NCBI GenBank assembly: GCA_963921935.1
Contig: OY998180.1
Location: 209,788,744 to 209,852,743, forward strand
Reading direction: 5' to 3'
DNA: 64,000 bases
Source of the DNA: Galeruca laticollis
Taxonomy: Eukaryota; Arthropoda; Insecta; Coleoptera; Chrysomelidae
Below are positions 41,166-53,447 of the stretch, in pieces; within the stretch, counting starts at the first letter, position 1; every line of letters begins with the position of its first letter. The notes beneath the pieces were generated by a model that made no database searches, was not told the DNA's origin, and saw nothing but the letters and a program-made list of their open reading frames with translations. Both the position numbers and the translations under genes were made by a program.

Positions 41166-42539
41166 TGTCGTCACCTTGTCCTACCTCCCTCCTCCCCCCC
41201 CCCCCCATAGATCAGATCCTGAATACGCCATTGTCCAATCTGCTGGGGATTTTATTGGGTTCGTGACTGAGGGGTCCATGAGAATATGAAACATTTCCAG
41301 TTTGTGGAAGACTGACTGACCTATCGGTGGTCCATTAGATGACGAAGCTTCAAAACGATAAAGCTGGAACAGTGGATTTGTCACCTTCCCCCGTTGAATC
41401 GACACGCTCATCTCATTTTACTTCAGTTAAAAAATGAGAGACACATCTTTTTAAAGAATTTAATTAAACTGACAAAAGTGACACACTTTATGAACCATTG
41501 CATACTTCCATAAACAGTCCTGAAGAATTGCATACAAGAACCTGTTATTGTTGATTTGATGCGTCAATCAGAAAGTATTGAAATCCTTCACTATTTGGGA
41601 GAGGTGAAAAAGTATCACACCACAGACAACTAGCCAGGTACATTAAGATTTTATTAACTATAACAAAACCTACGTGTCATCATAGTACTAATCATAAATA
41701 CGAGTAAATACGAAAATCTGGTTTCCAGATTTAAAAAAGCCTAGAAGATCATGTATGAATAAAATATCACATGTTCAGTGAGTATAAAAAACTAGTAATT
41801 TGAGATAATAATCATTTTTTGTTGAAATAACCTAGAGAAAAGAAATTTGTCCATTAAGATTGACGACCAGTGTATAATCGCGTCCTGCGAGGAACACACA
41901 ATGGAGATACTAGTAGAAATTGCTCATTAAAACCCATGTATGTTGAGAATGTGGAAATGTAACTAACTGCGGACTGATGCAGTCGCCGCATTCTGTTTGC
42001 CTGCTGGACACAATAAATATTGGTGCTTCTTTCTAGTCAACAATACCTACCTCCACTGTAAATTTTTTTACAAAAAATAAAAAAACAATAGCGGATTTGT
42101 TTCCGATGACAAGATTGATCCTCTGTAATATTCAAAGCCAAAGTCACTCACCATTCTTGACGTTCTTGGAGTTTTTGAATAGTAGTTTGCTTCTTGTATG
42201 CAAATTGTAAACATTGAAATGCAATTAAAATAGTATAAACTGAAATTCCAATCAATTTTTTCAAAACAGGAATAACCAGTTAGTGTGCAAATGAAATGAT
42301 ATAAATGACAGGCAATTGTCATTGAGTACAACTTTTCGTCAATGTCTTCTCTAACAATGCACTAGTAAAATAAAACATAATAGTTTTTAGCATCTTAGAA
42401 TAAAATAATATGAATATTTCAGATTTAGTATTTGATTCATGTTAAAAAAACAGTTTGCTCCCCATTTTACTTGGTTAGCAAGTATTCAAAACAACAAAGT
42501 TCACTACATACTATTCTTATTTATTAATATTGTAATTCA
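41166..42539. other. No gene recognised
   Basis: AT-rich. A minus-strand frame at 41411-41181 has no known motif and ends in the poly-C (Gly) run. Confidence 0.4.
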
Positions 42540-43352
42540 AGAGGGGCCTCCTCACAGGTATATCAACGTAAAAACATACACAATACTAGTGTAATTATTA
42601 GGTTCAAAATATTTACGATAGATATCGCTAGTAGTACTGAATCGACTTTTACTTATACAACCTATTTTCTCTCTCTGTCTCTCTCTTGACGATTCAAACA
42701 AACGTATCTCTGGATCACCTGTTTCGATGTTTGGGTTACAAATATTTCAACTCTTTTTGAGAACTAACCTTATCTCTGTTTTTGATGTTGTATCCAAATG
42801 AAATTTGCTGCCATGAGAATTTTCATTTGAGTGTAGATTTTTTATTATTCAAGCGTTTCATAAGTGTTATTGAAAGGAATAAATTGTTAAAAAGTAAGTA
42901 ATCGTATCTACCCGATATCAAAAATAATAGTTATGATAATGTAAATTATCCTCTAATCCAATTTTTTATTTCGAAAGCTATGTTTGAGGTTATGTTTACC
43001 GAATTATTTGATTAATGTGAAAGTATAAGATAAATAATACTGATGATTGTTTGTTCTAGTATCATCAAAACATCTTTCAAAATTCTCTTGAAACCCTTTT
43101 TTAATGATAATATGGGTTTGTTAGCGAAAAGCGAAAAAAGCTTAATCCGTATTTTTTAATTTTAAAAAGCTATGTTTGAGGTTATGTTTACTGGATTATT
43201 TGATTAATGTGAAAATGTGAGATAAATAATACTGATGATTTGTTCTAGTATCATCAAACCATCTTTCAACATTCTCTTGAAACCCTGTTTTAATGATAAT
43301 ATGGGTTTGTTAGCGAAAAATGCTTAAATGAAGTGAAGTGTCCTTTCAAGTA
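42540..43352 (+). repeat. Interspersed repeat family A, copy 1, with a 192-bp internal duplication
   Basis: Shares a start (AGAGGGGCCTCCTCACAGG) and order with 63327-64000, about 75-85% alike by eye. In this copy the last unit (GCTATGTTTGAGGTTATG ... GGGTTTGTTAGCGAAAA) is present twice, with GCTATG at 42977 and 43169; copy 2 has it once. No coding. Class unknown. Confidence 0.8.
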
Positions 43353-44371
43353 TCCGAATGAAGACACATTAAAATAACTCTCAAAAGACAAGAATTACAT
43401 AATTCATTTTGATGAAAATATAATAGTGATAATTCAAAAATATAACTATTATCACCAGATACAAGGTGCATTACATATAGCATGAAATGACATGTACTAT
43501 TTAATAATATGGATACCAAGTGACAGCATTGTGGGAATTGCTAGAATTCAAGAATGGAAGAAAAATTTGCATAGTTTAAAAACATTCTACTTTTCAAAGT
43601 TTGTACCATTTATATTATATTAACATAATAAACTGTTTTCATGATTATAAATTTTTGTTTGCTTCATGCTAAGAAAATTAAATTGCGGGAAAGTTCCAAA
43701 ATTTACATAATTCAGAATAGCCCATTTAGTCTGAAAACTGAGAACATCGTGTCACAAGTTTGCCTCAATCTAACTATATTTGTATGAGTTTCAGAGTTTC
43801 TGTTTGTTGCTTTCAAATTTTATTTGACATGTAAGCTCTTTTTTCCACTACTCGTGTAAATATATTCAATATTATCTAAAAACAAATAATATAAACAAAA
43901 AGTTTTCAAATTTCTTTATTACACAGAGAAATATTTACTTGTAATATAATGCATTGCAGTTAATAGAAAGAGGAAAGTAAGGTACAGTGAGGAATTTCAA
44001 TTTAAAATAGCAAACATTTAAAAAGACAGAGCAACTATAACAACTAATAAAAAATGTAAAGCGAAAGATCTGTAATGACAAATAATAATGTATATATTGT
44101 AGAGAGATCGATATATACAGTACAAAAGCAAACATACAATGAACATATACCTTGTTTGCAAAGATTGATCATGTGTGTTGTGAGCAGCTTTATATTAAGG
44201 TGGTCTTTTTATGTGGAGATTGGAACTGAAACATATTTCCTTCATTGTACAAAAAAATAGTTGGCTCATTTCCTTTTTTCCATCTATAAAATGACAGATA
44301 CACATGTTTGGTCACCTGAATGGTGAATGTTTTTGTTTGTATATAATACATTGTCATTCGTATTATTTATT
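43353..44371. other. No gene recognised
   Basis: AT-rich, without long frames or repeats seen. Confidence 0.4.
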
Positions 44372-44912
44372 ATAGGAGCACTTGACCTTCTTGCAAGAAA
44401 ATCAGACCTGCTGATAGAAAACCAAAACAATAATACAGCAGAGAGGTTCATGAATATTGTAGCAAGTTTTAATGAAGGAGAGAGATTAAATCTTGTACAA
44501 ACTGGAGTAATATCAAAGAAAAATCCAACTGTCAGATCTAAGGCATAATGCACATATTGGGAGGCACACATTGGGAGGCACACAAGTCTCTACAAAAATG
44601 TGACTGGACGCTACCCTGGTCATTATTTCCAAAAATTTCTCTCGCAACAGGCAAATGCTCATGAAAAGAAGAAGTGCCGCAAATCACTTTTTCATACTAC
44701 CACAACTATACCATCAGGCGAAGAATCAATAGTTAAAAAGAGAAAAAGTACCGCAAATGTAGATTATGGGCCAAACGCTGAACAACCTGAAAACCCAGAA
44801 ATGATGAAACAAGAAGTAGTTGAAATCATGCAAAGGTTACAAGTAAGTCAAAATGGCTGTGTACAGGTCCCCGGAGGAACCAAAAGGCTCCGATATGGAG
44901 ATCAACAAATAT
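44372..44912 (+). pseudogene. Fragment resembling YqaJ-nuclease-associated insect repeat protein
   Basis: After a good acceptor (TTTATTATAG at 44363-44372) the frame reads GALDLLARKSDLLIENQNNN, TAERFMNIVASFNEGERLNL, then a stop near 44546 beside a small duplication of TTGGGAGGCACACA. It continues NVTGRYPGHYFQKFLSQQ and VDYGPNAEQPENPEMMKQEV, stop at 44911. The DYGPNA and PENPE style recalls the region before a YqaJ-type exonuclease in repeat proteins of arthropods and cnidarians. No nuclease motif is present. The assignment is from memory and weak. Confidence 0.3.
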
Positions 44913-45379
44913 AAGGCACTTGTGGAAGCTTTTTATGTAGTTTATTTTACATCTAGGCTACACTAAACACAACACTTTTGGTGGAGTACATGTGGAGTAA
45001 ATATAATCAGCATTTACGAAGCACAAATTTACTTATTCAGCATGAAAATTATTTTATTATAACCACCTACAAATACAATAAATTCTAACAAACTATAAAT
45101 TTGGAACACAAAACACATAACAACGACATTTGACCGTCGTCATTTGTCATTGAAGTTCCATACGGCGCCATCCATCAAGACGGTGGAACGGTTGAACTAA
45201 AGTAAAAAGTGCAACAAATCTCAAAAAATACAATGATTTAAAATTTCATATCTTCAGAATCGAATTCTCTAGGCTTCCCTTTGGGGATAAGATTTTGGCG
45301 CTCAAATTGATGACCACAAATTGTCAAAATCGCATTTCTCCTCTTTCATTTTGTATTCCTAGCGCTCTCTCTTTCCTAA
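44913..45379. other. No gene recognised
   Basis: AT-rich spacer. Confidence 0.4.
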
Positions 45380-45660
45380 TATTCTTTCCGGCCCACCGCA
45401 GACGTTATGCTTTAAGTTCTTGAACAATTGTTGGGGCTTAATGAAAATCTTAAATTTTCTTGATTGTAAGTCTTCGATATGTTTGTCTCTCTAGAAATTA
45501 CATTTTCCTTAAGACCTTTCTTCCAAATATTTTAAGACGTTCTTCATTTACGATAATTAGGATTCAAACTTCACAACAATACATAATGACTGGTCTGATC
45601 GTGGGTTTATAAGATGGATACTTTGTATTTGGATTATCTTGTTAGAATGTTACTTAAATT
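45380..45660 (-). pseudogene. RTE-type retrotransposon, C-terminal fragment
   Basis: The minus strand reads KPTIRPVIMYCCEV, ERLKIFGRKVLRKM and RLRWAGKNIR in nearby frames. These fit the RPVLxYGxETW, ERKxLRxIxGP and RLRWAGH blocks that end RTE-type ORF2, also visible at 9010-8603. Heavily mutated. Confidence 0.6.
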
Positions 45661-46636
45661 GTTTAATTCGTTATATACGTCCACTGTTTCTGAAGACTGA
45701 TTGAGGTTTCCTTTACATTCAGTCTGCTATTTCCCTTATATAACAAAACTTTCCACTTATTCATTTATCTCCGTTTTGTAAAATCTGGAAATTAAATTTA
45801 CATCTTATTTATCTTGATTTTCATTATATTCTCTAGCATTGTGCCAATCCAAACGTCTTTCACTATTAACTTCGGCACTATATTGGTAATTGAATTGAAT
45901 TTCTAAATACATGATCTTGCGTAGGTATTTAATTTCTAAATATTCCCTGTGATTCTCCTAATATATTATTATATTATAAGTTGGTTTTAATATATTGATT
46001 TTTATATTATTTAATTTTATTTACTTTCCCTTTTTAATAGCTAGCTCAATTTATTCCAATCGACATATTTATTGTAAAATGGGGGCACGATGTACTCTTT
46101 TTCTCTTTGAGTTCCGGCGTTTTTCAGCTCTTCAAACAAATATTTTGCCTATGTTCTGATTAATTTGCAATATATGTCTAACTAAATTATTTTCAATACT
46201 TCTCTGCTACGCCGATGGTTAGGTATTCATTTATTCTCCAGAGGTCGACAGTAGATTGTCACCCGACAACGATCACAGAGGGTTAATATTACGAATGAAA
46301 TGTATTGAAAAGATACAAAGATTTTACAAAGAATAATTTTAATAATTCAATTATGGTTGTACTGGTCAAGAAATATGTATACGAAAATTATAATAAGATA
46401 ATAAGTGAAAAGTTTATATGGATTTTTATGGAATTTACCAATTAGCTAATTCTGCACATTTATTTTATCTATTATCGTTTAGAATAACTTATTTTGCTTC
46501 TTAATTCATCTATGTGGCTTTAGAATTATTATTAAAGTTTCTTGGATTTGGTTTGATACGTTTTTAACTATTTGAGTACCTTTTTGACGACTTTATAAGT
46601 TTTTTAATGAAATTTTCTTAAACCTCCAATAGCAGT
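45661..46636. other. No gene recognised
   Basis: AT-rich. 46100-46135 (GGGCACGATG...CTCTTTTTCTC) vaguely resembles the leader at 17100 and 26350 but is too diverged to call. Confidence 0.35.
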
Positions 46637-46906
46637 GTGTGTTTGGCTCGCAAACACTTTCACAAATTTACTAAGAGATCAATTCAAAGTTACTCTTCTA
46701 GAAGAAAAATTTTCGATATTTACTTAACAATACCCTCCTCTGATCTGGTAAAAAATTCCATCACATTCAATACCAAAAAATTATTCAATCGGCTATCTTC
46801 AGAATTAAAAGTGACAAATACATTTAATAGGTTTCGGAGATTGACAACGGCGTTTCTGCCTGAGAAACCTTATTATTCAGTGGCAGAATTCTGCAATCTA
46901 CCCTAG
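46637..46906 (+). pseudogene. Possible non-LTR retrotransposon ORF2 C-terminus
   Basis: The frame ends NTKKLFNRLSSELKVTNTFN, RFRRLTTAFLPEKPYYSVAE, FCNLP. The layout (F-N-x-L-P-like, helix, FKxxLKxxL, YYSVxEF) is common at the C-terminus of CR1/Jockey-group RT proteins. No RT motifs are upstream in the window. 89 codons, open. Confidence 0.4.
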
Positions 46907-49067
46907 ATTTTTGAGTTACATTGGCGTAGTTCAATATTTGGTATGATGTACTATGCTATAATTGTATTATAATTATTAATTTAAATTTGTATTTTATATA
47001 TTATGTTTTGTATTGTTAGTATAATCAGTATTTTTTATATATTTTTTTTTAAATATTTTTATCTATTTATACATTATGTTGCTTTGTCCATAAAATTGTA
47101 AAAATTAATCATGACAGTAAAGCTTATGTCTCTCTCTGTATCTCTCATGTTTATTCCTATCTACATTATTGATAGAAAATATTGCGGATAAATGTTAAAA
47201 TTTTTTTTAATATTTCATATAACCAATTCACTTTAAATTTTTAATGTTGCTTAGATGTAGAAAGCGAATATATAAACAGTTTACGCTATTTTCACTAGCA
47301 TTTTGTTTTTAAATTACATAATGTGCATCCCTTGTCTAAATACTGTTTTTCCAAAAACGAAAAATTCCTAACTGGTAATATATCTTATAAATATTTGAGT
47401 GAGTGAATTGTACTATTATACAGAATTACAAATTTTTTTATTAAAATGTGATATTGTTAGTGTTAGATGATTAGTGAGAATGTAATACGGCCCTGGGTGA
47501 TAGTGCATGAAAGAATCGTAACAGCTATCAGTATTGGTGGTGCGGCAGGCTGTTTTGAAGCCGTTCGAATTTTAGATCAATTTATTTTGAAGTAGCGGTC
47601 AGTCGAGTTTTTATTTTGTCACAGACATTATACAGACAGGTATCGATACTCGTTTCTAACTTTTTGTTTAGGTCACTCAATGTCGATTATGGACTCTCTT
47701 CTTCTTCGAGAACCACGAAGAAGATGAGATGATGCTTTTGCCGCTTAATGAGAATCGCAAATAAAACAACAAAACCTTTATAAATTATCTCGAATCGATT
47801 AGCCATCAACATCAGCAGAGAGTCTATCAACGTAAAATCAAAACCAGTTATGAAATAATCGACGTGATTACTCCACCGATGCTGGCAGATAATTTGCCTG
47901 AATAAATGATGTTTCGAAATGATCAGCGAGCCCCTGGCTCGGCACCGAGAGATAGAGAGAGAGAGAGACTCACTAGAGACCGCCGGTTGACGGTTCCCAG
48001 TTCCTTGCCTGGGTCGCGGTTCCGGTCCACCATTTATTTACATTAGCATCAATCTGAGATCTTTTTTATAGCCAAAATCAGAGATTCTACAATAAATGAA
48101 CCAAATTTGATACTTGTCTTATTCAATTTTGTCGGAATTTTTTAAAATAAATGTATCACACTTGATATAATTTAATTAAAGTTTATTTATACGTATTACA
48201 TTAACGAATTTAAATATAAATTCGCAGGAAGATTGAAGAAAATGACATTGAATTTAGAAACGGCGAATATGAGAGTCTTTATTAAAACACTCGAACTGTC
48301 TTTGAATAATTGTACAATGACTGAAACTTGATTTTAACGGTAGAGTGAAAAAGTGGGCGCGATAGGAGTAACTCTAATAAGTAGAGTCGTTACTACTCAG
48401 AAGAAGTACAATAAAATTTTGAGACCGATACGGGGGCTGCCCGACTTGTTAGTTTGTGAAAGTGCTTACATTTCGTCGTATCGTGTCAGGTTTGTCAACA
48501 CTAACAGCACAATGCGCTTTCATTTTGATAATATCAGTTTTTTAATAAAAAATTTGCTTAAAAGAAATTCATCCTTAATACAATTAAACTATTCCTGTGA
48601 ACATCTATTTTGAATTTAAATTTAAAAAATTAAATACGGAAACTATTTTACATAGCTTGGCTTTACGACTTCTATTAGTAATAGAGGGAAATTTATCTGG
48701 TATATCTTTTTTATCTCTAAAAGTCGAAAGCTTTCATATCTAATCAAATATATCTAACATTTAAATATTTTTCGTGTCCCTCTGCTTACTTGCATTAGAT
48801 ACTTAATAAACTGAGTTTCAACCAATTCTGTATTTCCTGTATTCAATATTACTTGCAAATCAAACAGGCTTCAGATAGGATTACAGTTCTGGTTCAGCAC
48901 TTTTGAATAACATACTTAACCATAGTTTTCTATCTATAGGGATATCCAACGAACTGTCACAATAATATCAATATAATCGCTGCAGGAAAAACAAACGTAT
49001 TGTTTACCACTCGTTCATATGAGAATTTGAAGGATCGTCATAAATTTTGATAATTTTGTGTGTTAAA
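46907..49067. other. No gene recognised; GC-richer island at 47690-48030
   Basis: AT-rich except 47690-48030, which has a hairpin (TCTTCTTCG / CGAAGAAGA at 47699-47723), a (GA)n run at 47952-47969 and mixed-composition sequence. This could be promoter or 5' exon DNA of a host gene; no long frame supports that. An open frame at 48353-48613 is unassigned. Confidence 0.35.
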
Positions 49068-49280
49068 ATGCCTGCATTTTGCTGTGTAGTGAATTGTGGC
49101 AGTGCTGCACAATGGGACAAAGTGAGATTCATCAGAATTTCTAGTATTCGACACTTTCAACACAGGCGTCGTTTAAATGAGCTCTCCCAAATCAGAAGAC
49201 AAAAGTGGATAGATGCTATAAAAAGAGAAGATCTCACAGAAACCAAACTTAAATATGTATTATGGACAAAATTGATATAA
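49068..49280 (+). pseudogene. THAP zinc-finger domain fragment
   Basis: The ATG at 49068 opens MPAFCCVVNCGSAAQWDKVR. RRQKWIDAIKRED follows. Cys at residues 5 or 6 and 10 plus the W-x-x-A-I-K-R phrase match the C2CH THAP DNA-binding domain of P-element-type transposases and related host proteins. The closing Cys-x2-His is not present before the stop, so the finger is incomplete. Start chosen at MPAF, the usual THAP start, rather than the upstream ATG at 49047. Confidence 0.6.
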
Positions 49281-49413
49281 ATATTTCTTATAGTCCTTTT
49301 AATGAAGTAGAACTGAGTAAGTACTTGACATTAATCCAGTAGGATGTCTAATTTGCTAAATACATAATGTAGAAAGAAGAATTGGCTTTGCCTTTCCCAC
49401 AACAACAACCATT

Positions 49414-49820
49414 TTGTCGAGTTTTAGAGCTCCACACCAGGTCAAGGAAAAAGTACCTAGTTCAAGCTTCAAAGGAAAATATCATCTTACACTTAAAGAC
49501 AAAGTGCAAGTGATTGAGTACATAAACAAAGTTAAATGCAGTCGATCAGCAGCAGCTCTAAATTTTGGAATCTCGCAGGCCCAAGTATGTAAATTGCTGG
49601 AGAGAAAAGACAGTGTACTGTCTTACTGGCAAAATAATTTCAAATCAACACAAAAGATAAAACGTAGTGGCAAATAATCAGAAGTCGTGAGCGAGTTAAT
49701 TGATTGGTTCAATTGAATAAGAGACCTCGTATTTTCCATATAAATTATCCACTTCTATAAGAAAAGGTGGAGTAAATAGCTGAATGTAGTGAATTAATGA
49801 AATGGTCTGATGCCTGGCAA
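49414..49820 (+). pseudogene. Tigger-type transposase, N-terminal part
   Basis: KYHLTLKDKVQVIEYINKVK, CSRSAAALNFGISQAQVCKL and LERKDSVLSYWQNN form the CENP-B/pogo helix-turn-helix. After a stop the pattern continues EVVSELIDWFN and NYPLL to about 49805. The copy is then interrupted by the Jockey-type element and resumes at 51265. Confidence 0.75.
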
Positions 49821-49959
49821 TTAGGCCACTTCTGGCCCTTACCATTCCCTAGTTTCTCTCCCCTTTACTTTACTCGTACGGTCTCCTTCCAAAATGCCTC
49901 TACCTACGTATAAAGGCCGTGATGTCTTTCAGATACACGGAATGTCTTCTTCTTCAATT

Positions 49960-51258
49960 CTATCAATACCATAGATTCCATTTCTAAGTTGTGAGTATAC
50001 CTCACAGGTGTCGAGAAAGTGGTGAGATGATTCCTCCTTTCCACAATATGGGTCTAAGGTCTTTAACAGAAGACAAGTCCGCATACCATACAAATTATTA
50101 GTAGTAGTTGTGATCTGAGTTTATCCAGCAGTCACCGTGTTCTTGTTGTATCTGGGCAGGTGATTGTTTAGTTCGCCTGCGTGAGGCAGTTGCAGTGTCT
50201 CCAGTATTTTTCAAGTCTTTCCTAGGCCCATTCTTTGAGCAAGGTTGAAATTTTACCTTTACTCAACCCATTATTGGTTCGCGTCAACAGCAGGACATTT
50301 TGGTAAGTTCATCTGACCGCTCGTTGTCTTAGATCCCGCTGTGTCCTGGTACCTACAGTAGAACAACTTCTCGTTCTAAAGCCAGGCTATCCAGTGCGTC
50401 TGTTATTTGTTCTGCGGCTTTAAGGATGACAAATATTTTTGATTAAAAGACCGTGGAGTATTTACCCAGAGCATAGCTCTTTCGCACTCCTATGTCCTCT
50501 ATCAGAACACCTGTTCTCGAATTTCTTTCCATGCGGGAACTGTCTGTAAAGTGCACGATGCTCACGGGTGGAAATCCAACTTATTCATCATTCCACTGCT
50601 CTCTTGGTGGAATGATGACGTTGAACTTGTTGTCTGTCCTGACTTTGTCATTGGAACAGCTTTGAGAGCAATAATTAGAAGCTCCGTTTCTGTTGTTTTG
50701 GCTATTATTATGTTACCTTTGCCTCCCCCTTTCCAGTGCACGTTGTCCCGTAATCTTACAAAGGTCGCCATCGCGCTCATAATAATCCATATGGGCAGAG
50801 GCGACAATCCTTGGAGGACTTCTAGCGCTGGTGTAGTCCTAAAAGTTCCTTTAACTCCTAATCTCGCTACTCTCTGGACATGCGCCAACTCGTGGGACAT
50901 CCATTGCTTCTCCACAGCCGGCCATCAGACCACGGAACCATATTGTATTCTAGGTCTTATAACCGCAGTGTAAAACCAGTGGAGGATCTTGGGATTTACA
51001 CCTCAGCTCTTCTCCCCGGCTTGTCACAGCTGTCACAGTGCTAATAACCCTGTCAATATGTGGTTTCCAGTTTTTACCTTCTTGTCAAGCACTTCTCCCA
51101 GGTATGTGGCCTCCTCCCTAAATTTTAGGAGCGTGCCAAATAACTTGGGTGGCTTGGCGGCTTCAATTGTTCTTTTTCTTGTATACAAAACCATCTCGGT
51201 TTTATTTGCATTAACCGAGAGTGCTACTTCATTGCACCATCTTTCGATGATATTGCAA
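49960..51258 (-). pseudogene. Jockey-group non-LTR element inserted in Tigger: RT end, RNase H, zinc finger
   Basis: The minus strand starts near 51258 with ERWCNEVALSVNANKTEMVL (RT, after the catalytic box), KPPKLFGTLLKFREEATYLG (RT thumb) and YTAVIRPRIQYGSVV. It continues ELAHVQRVARLGVKGTFRTT and LEVLQGLSPLPIWI (50915-50760). Mutated RNase H-like sequence follows. Near 50055-49965 the C-terminal reading LDPYCGKEESSHHFLDTC fits the CCHC finger. The RT catalytic box and everything upstream are absent, i.e. 5'-truncated. It lies opposite to and inside the Tigger transposase. Confidence 0.75.
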
Positions 51259-51264
51259 GATGAA

Positions 51265-52290
51265 CGTAATGGTTATAGCAGGTTTCAAAGTCACAAATGG
51301 TTGGCTTTTAGATGGAAAGATCGCTCTCAAGTTTCATTCAAAAAGGTTCACGGTGAATCAAAACATGCCGATGTGGTTGGAGCAGACCATTGGGTAACTG
51401 ATATTCTGCCACATATGTACTCAGTTGTATCTATAATTGCGACGAAACTGCTGTTTTTTATCGAACAATTCCAGATGCGACTCTATGCTTTCTAGGAGAA
51501 AAAGCCATTGGTGAAAAAACTAACAAAGGCAGACTAACCATTCTTCGTTGCGCAAATGCTGATGGAAGTCATAAACTACCCATGTTAGTCATAGGAAGAT
51601 ATGAGAAGTTCAGGTTTTTAAAAAATGTAAAAACTCAACCAGTAAAGTAGACAGCCACTTAAAACGCTTGGATGACTGCAAAATTATTTAATGAATGCCT
51701 CACTAATTTTGTGTCAAAGATTTACAGGAAGACCTTGTTATTTGTTGACAATGGTTCAGCACATAAAGCAGAAGTTAGGTTAAATAATGTAAAAATTTGT
51801 TATTTAACTCCCAATACAACTTCATTGATACAGCCTATGGACCGAGGAATAATATTAAATAGAAATTACATGAAGGAATTAATAAAAAAATTATATTAGT
51901 ATAGATGTTTATGATCGAACATCAAGATCAAATGTCCAAAAAAAATCAATTTTATCAGCGATTCTCATGATTAATAAAATAACGCTTGGCGTAAAGTGTC
52001 TGGTAACACTTTAAACAACTATTTTATTAAGTGTAAATTTATTTCAAACCAATGAGGTGTTGAATTTAGAAAATTACTTTCCAACTGTCCCAGAAGGAAT
52101 AAATGATGAAGAGGTTCATAGATTTTTCGAATTTGATAATGAGGTTTCAGTTTTTGAAGACAATCAAAATGTTCAAAGTGTTAATGTGAATAATGAGGAA
52201 GACGGTGACGAGAGCGAAAAAGGCACTGAAAATGATGTGTTGAGTCCTACTGATATTCCAAATTGTCAAGAAGTGAAAAACAGCTTGTGA
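51265..52290 (+). pseudogene. Tigger-type transposase, catalytic part
   Basis: NGYSRFQSHKWLAF resumes the gene after the insertion. KKVHGESKHADVVGADHWV follows, then YNCDETAVFYRTIPDATLCF (first Asp, about 51430), RLTILRCANADGSHKLPMLV, AWMTAKLFNECL, LLFVDNGSAHKAEV (second Asp, about 51740) and NTTSLIQPMDRGII (third Asp, about 51830). Downstream, 52057-52290 is an acidic tail with FFEFDNEVSVFEDNQN. All three catalytic Asp are kept, but stops and frameshifts occur near 51430, 51650 and 51900. Confidence 0.8.
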
Positions 52291-52307
52291 TGTGATAAGA
52301 AGGTTTC

Positions 52308-52910
52308 TTGAGATTTAGTCTAATACTGATTTCACAACTTAATATAAATTGGAAAACCAGATATGCACTAGATGAAGTCGAAATCGAATATAATGAAGAA
52401 GTTACATTCCATGAAATCGAAGTTTCAAATACACCTATCAATGACAATAGAATAATAATGCTACCAACACATATTCGTTGTGCCAGTCATACAAAGAGTT
52501 GTCGGGACATACTCTAAGAATAAGAAGACGGAATTCCTATTTTGATTTGATTTCTCGTTGCAAGCGTCTAAACATTAAACATTTCAAGGAAACCGAATTA
52601 CAGTTCCTCGAAGAGTATTGTATAGTATTGAAACCTCTTGCTTTAACATGTTTTGCAAGGACAGGATTGTGTTTATTATAGATACTTACTGCCCAGTCTT
52701 CTTTCTCTAAGAAATAAATGGGGAAAAGTTAAAGCTCCAGTGTATGGGTTCCAATGGGGAATTACTTTTAACAATATGCATGGATAGCTTAATTAGAAGG
52801 TTTTGTGACATATTTAATTTGAAGTAAGAGACTGCAATTCTTTCTGCAGTTGTTAGTCCCAAATGTAAGTTGCGATGGTTTAATGTATTTGGGTGTATTT
52901 ACCAAAACCA
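52308..52910 (+). pseudogene. hAT-type transposase fragment
   Basis: INDNRIIMLPTHIRCASHTKS is the LPxHxRCAxHTL block of hAT transposases. RCKRLNIKHFKETELQFLEE, YCIVLKPLALT, LQGQDCVYYRYLLPSLLSLR and ICMDSLIRRFCDIFNLK follow in shifting frames, matching the helical region after it. The dimerisation motif is absent. It is a different lineage from 40961-41165. Confidence 0.65.
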
Positions 52911-53109
52911 ATAGACCCAAATTGAAAAAATTGTCAAGTTACAGTAATAAGAGTGGTGCTGTCAGGAGCAACATGGTTGTCATTCGTGACAGGAAGTCTA
53001 CAGTTAACGTCTAAGGATAACAAAAAGGAGTAAATCTCACGCAAGTGATCGATATCTGTTTTTTATTTATAACATTACTATATTGTGAAATAAAAACCAT
53101 TTTTAAGAA

Positions 53110-53420
53110 CGATCTTTTGGTTCTGTTTGACTCAGTTGCCAACAGCCTCATAATTCATATGATGATCTAAATAATTAACATGATTTGCTAGCGCGCCCGC
53201 TTAGGGTGTAATCTGCAGTCGCTCTTATGTGAGACAATACGGCTTGACAGAGATCTTAAAGTCTGACCAATATACTGTTAATCGCAATCTCTACAAGGAA
53301 TACTGTATACAATATTAGTAGATGTGTTAAATAGTATTTTATTAAGTAAAGTTCTTGGATAGGAATTATCCAAGAAGAGATTGAGTAAAACGTTAGGATT
53401 CGTTATTAGTGAGTAGCTTT
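53110..53420 (-). pseudogene. Penelope-like element: GIY-YIG endonuclease fragment
   Basis: The minus strand reads FLDNSYPRTLLNKILFNTST, NIVYSIPCRDCD, QYIGQTLRSLSSRIVSHKSD and, after a shift, ALANHVNYLDHHMNYEAV. Same family as the endonuclease at 6815-7000 and close to 24492-25018. CxxC and YIGQT are intact; a stop separates them. Confidence 0.75.
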
Positions 53421-53447
53421 AAATATAACAAACATTGACCAATGCTT

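Noticed and set aside
46100..46140. Third copy of the LTR leader seen at 17.1 and 26.35 kb
   Set aside because: Only short shared phrases (GGCACGATG, CTCTTTTTCTC); too diverged to separate from chance without an alignment.
50551..50973. Plus-strand 140-codon frame
   Set aside because: Antisense of the Jockey-type fragment, which has the QRVARLG and LEVLQGLSPLPI motifs on the minus strand.
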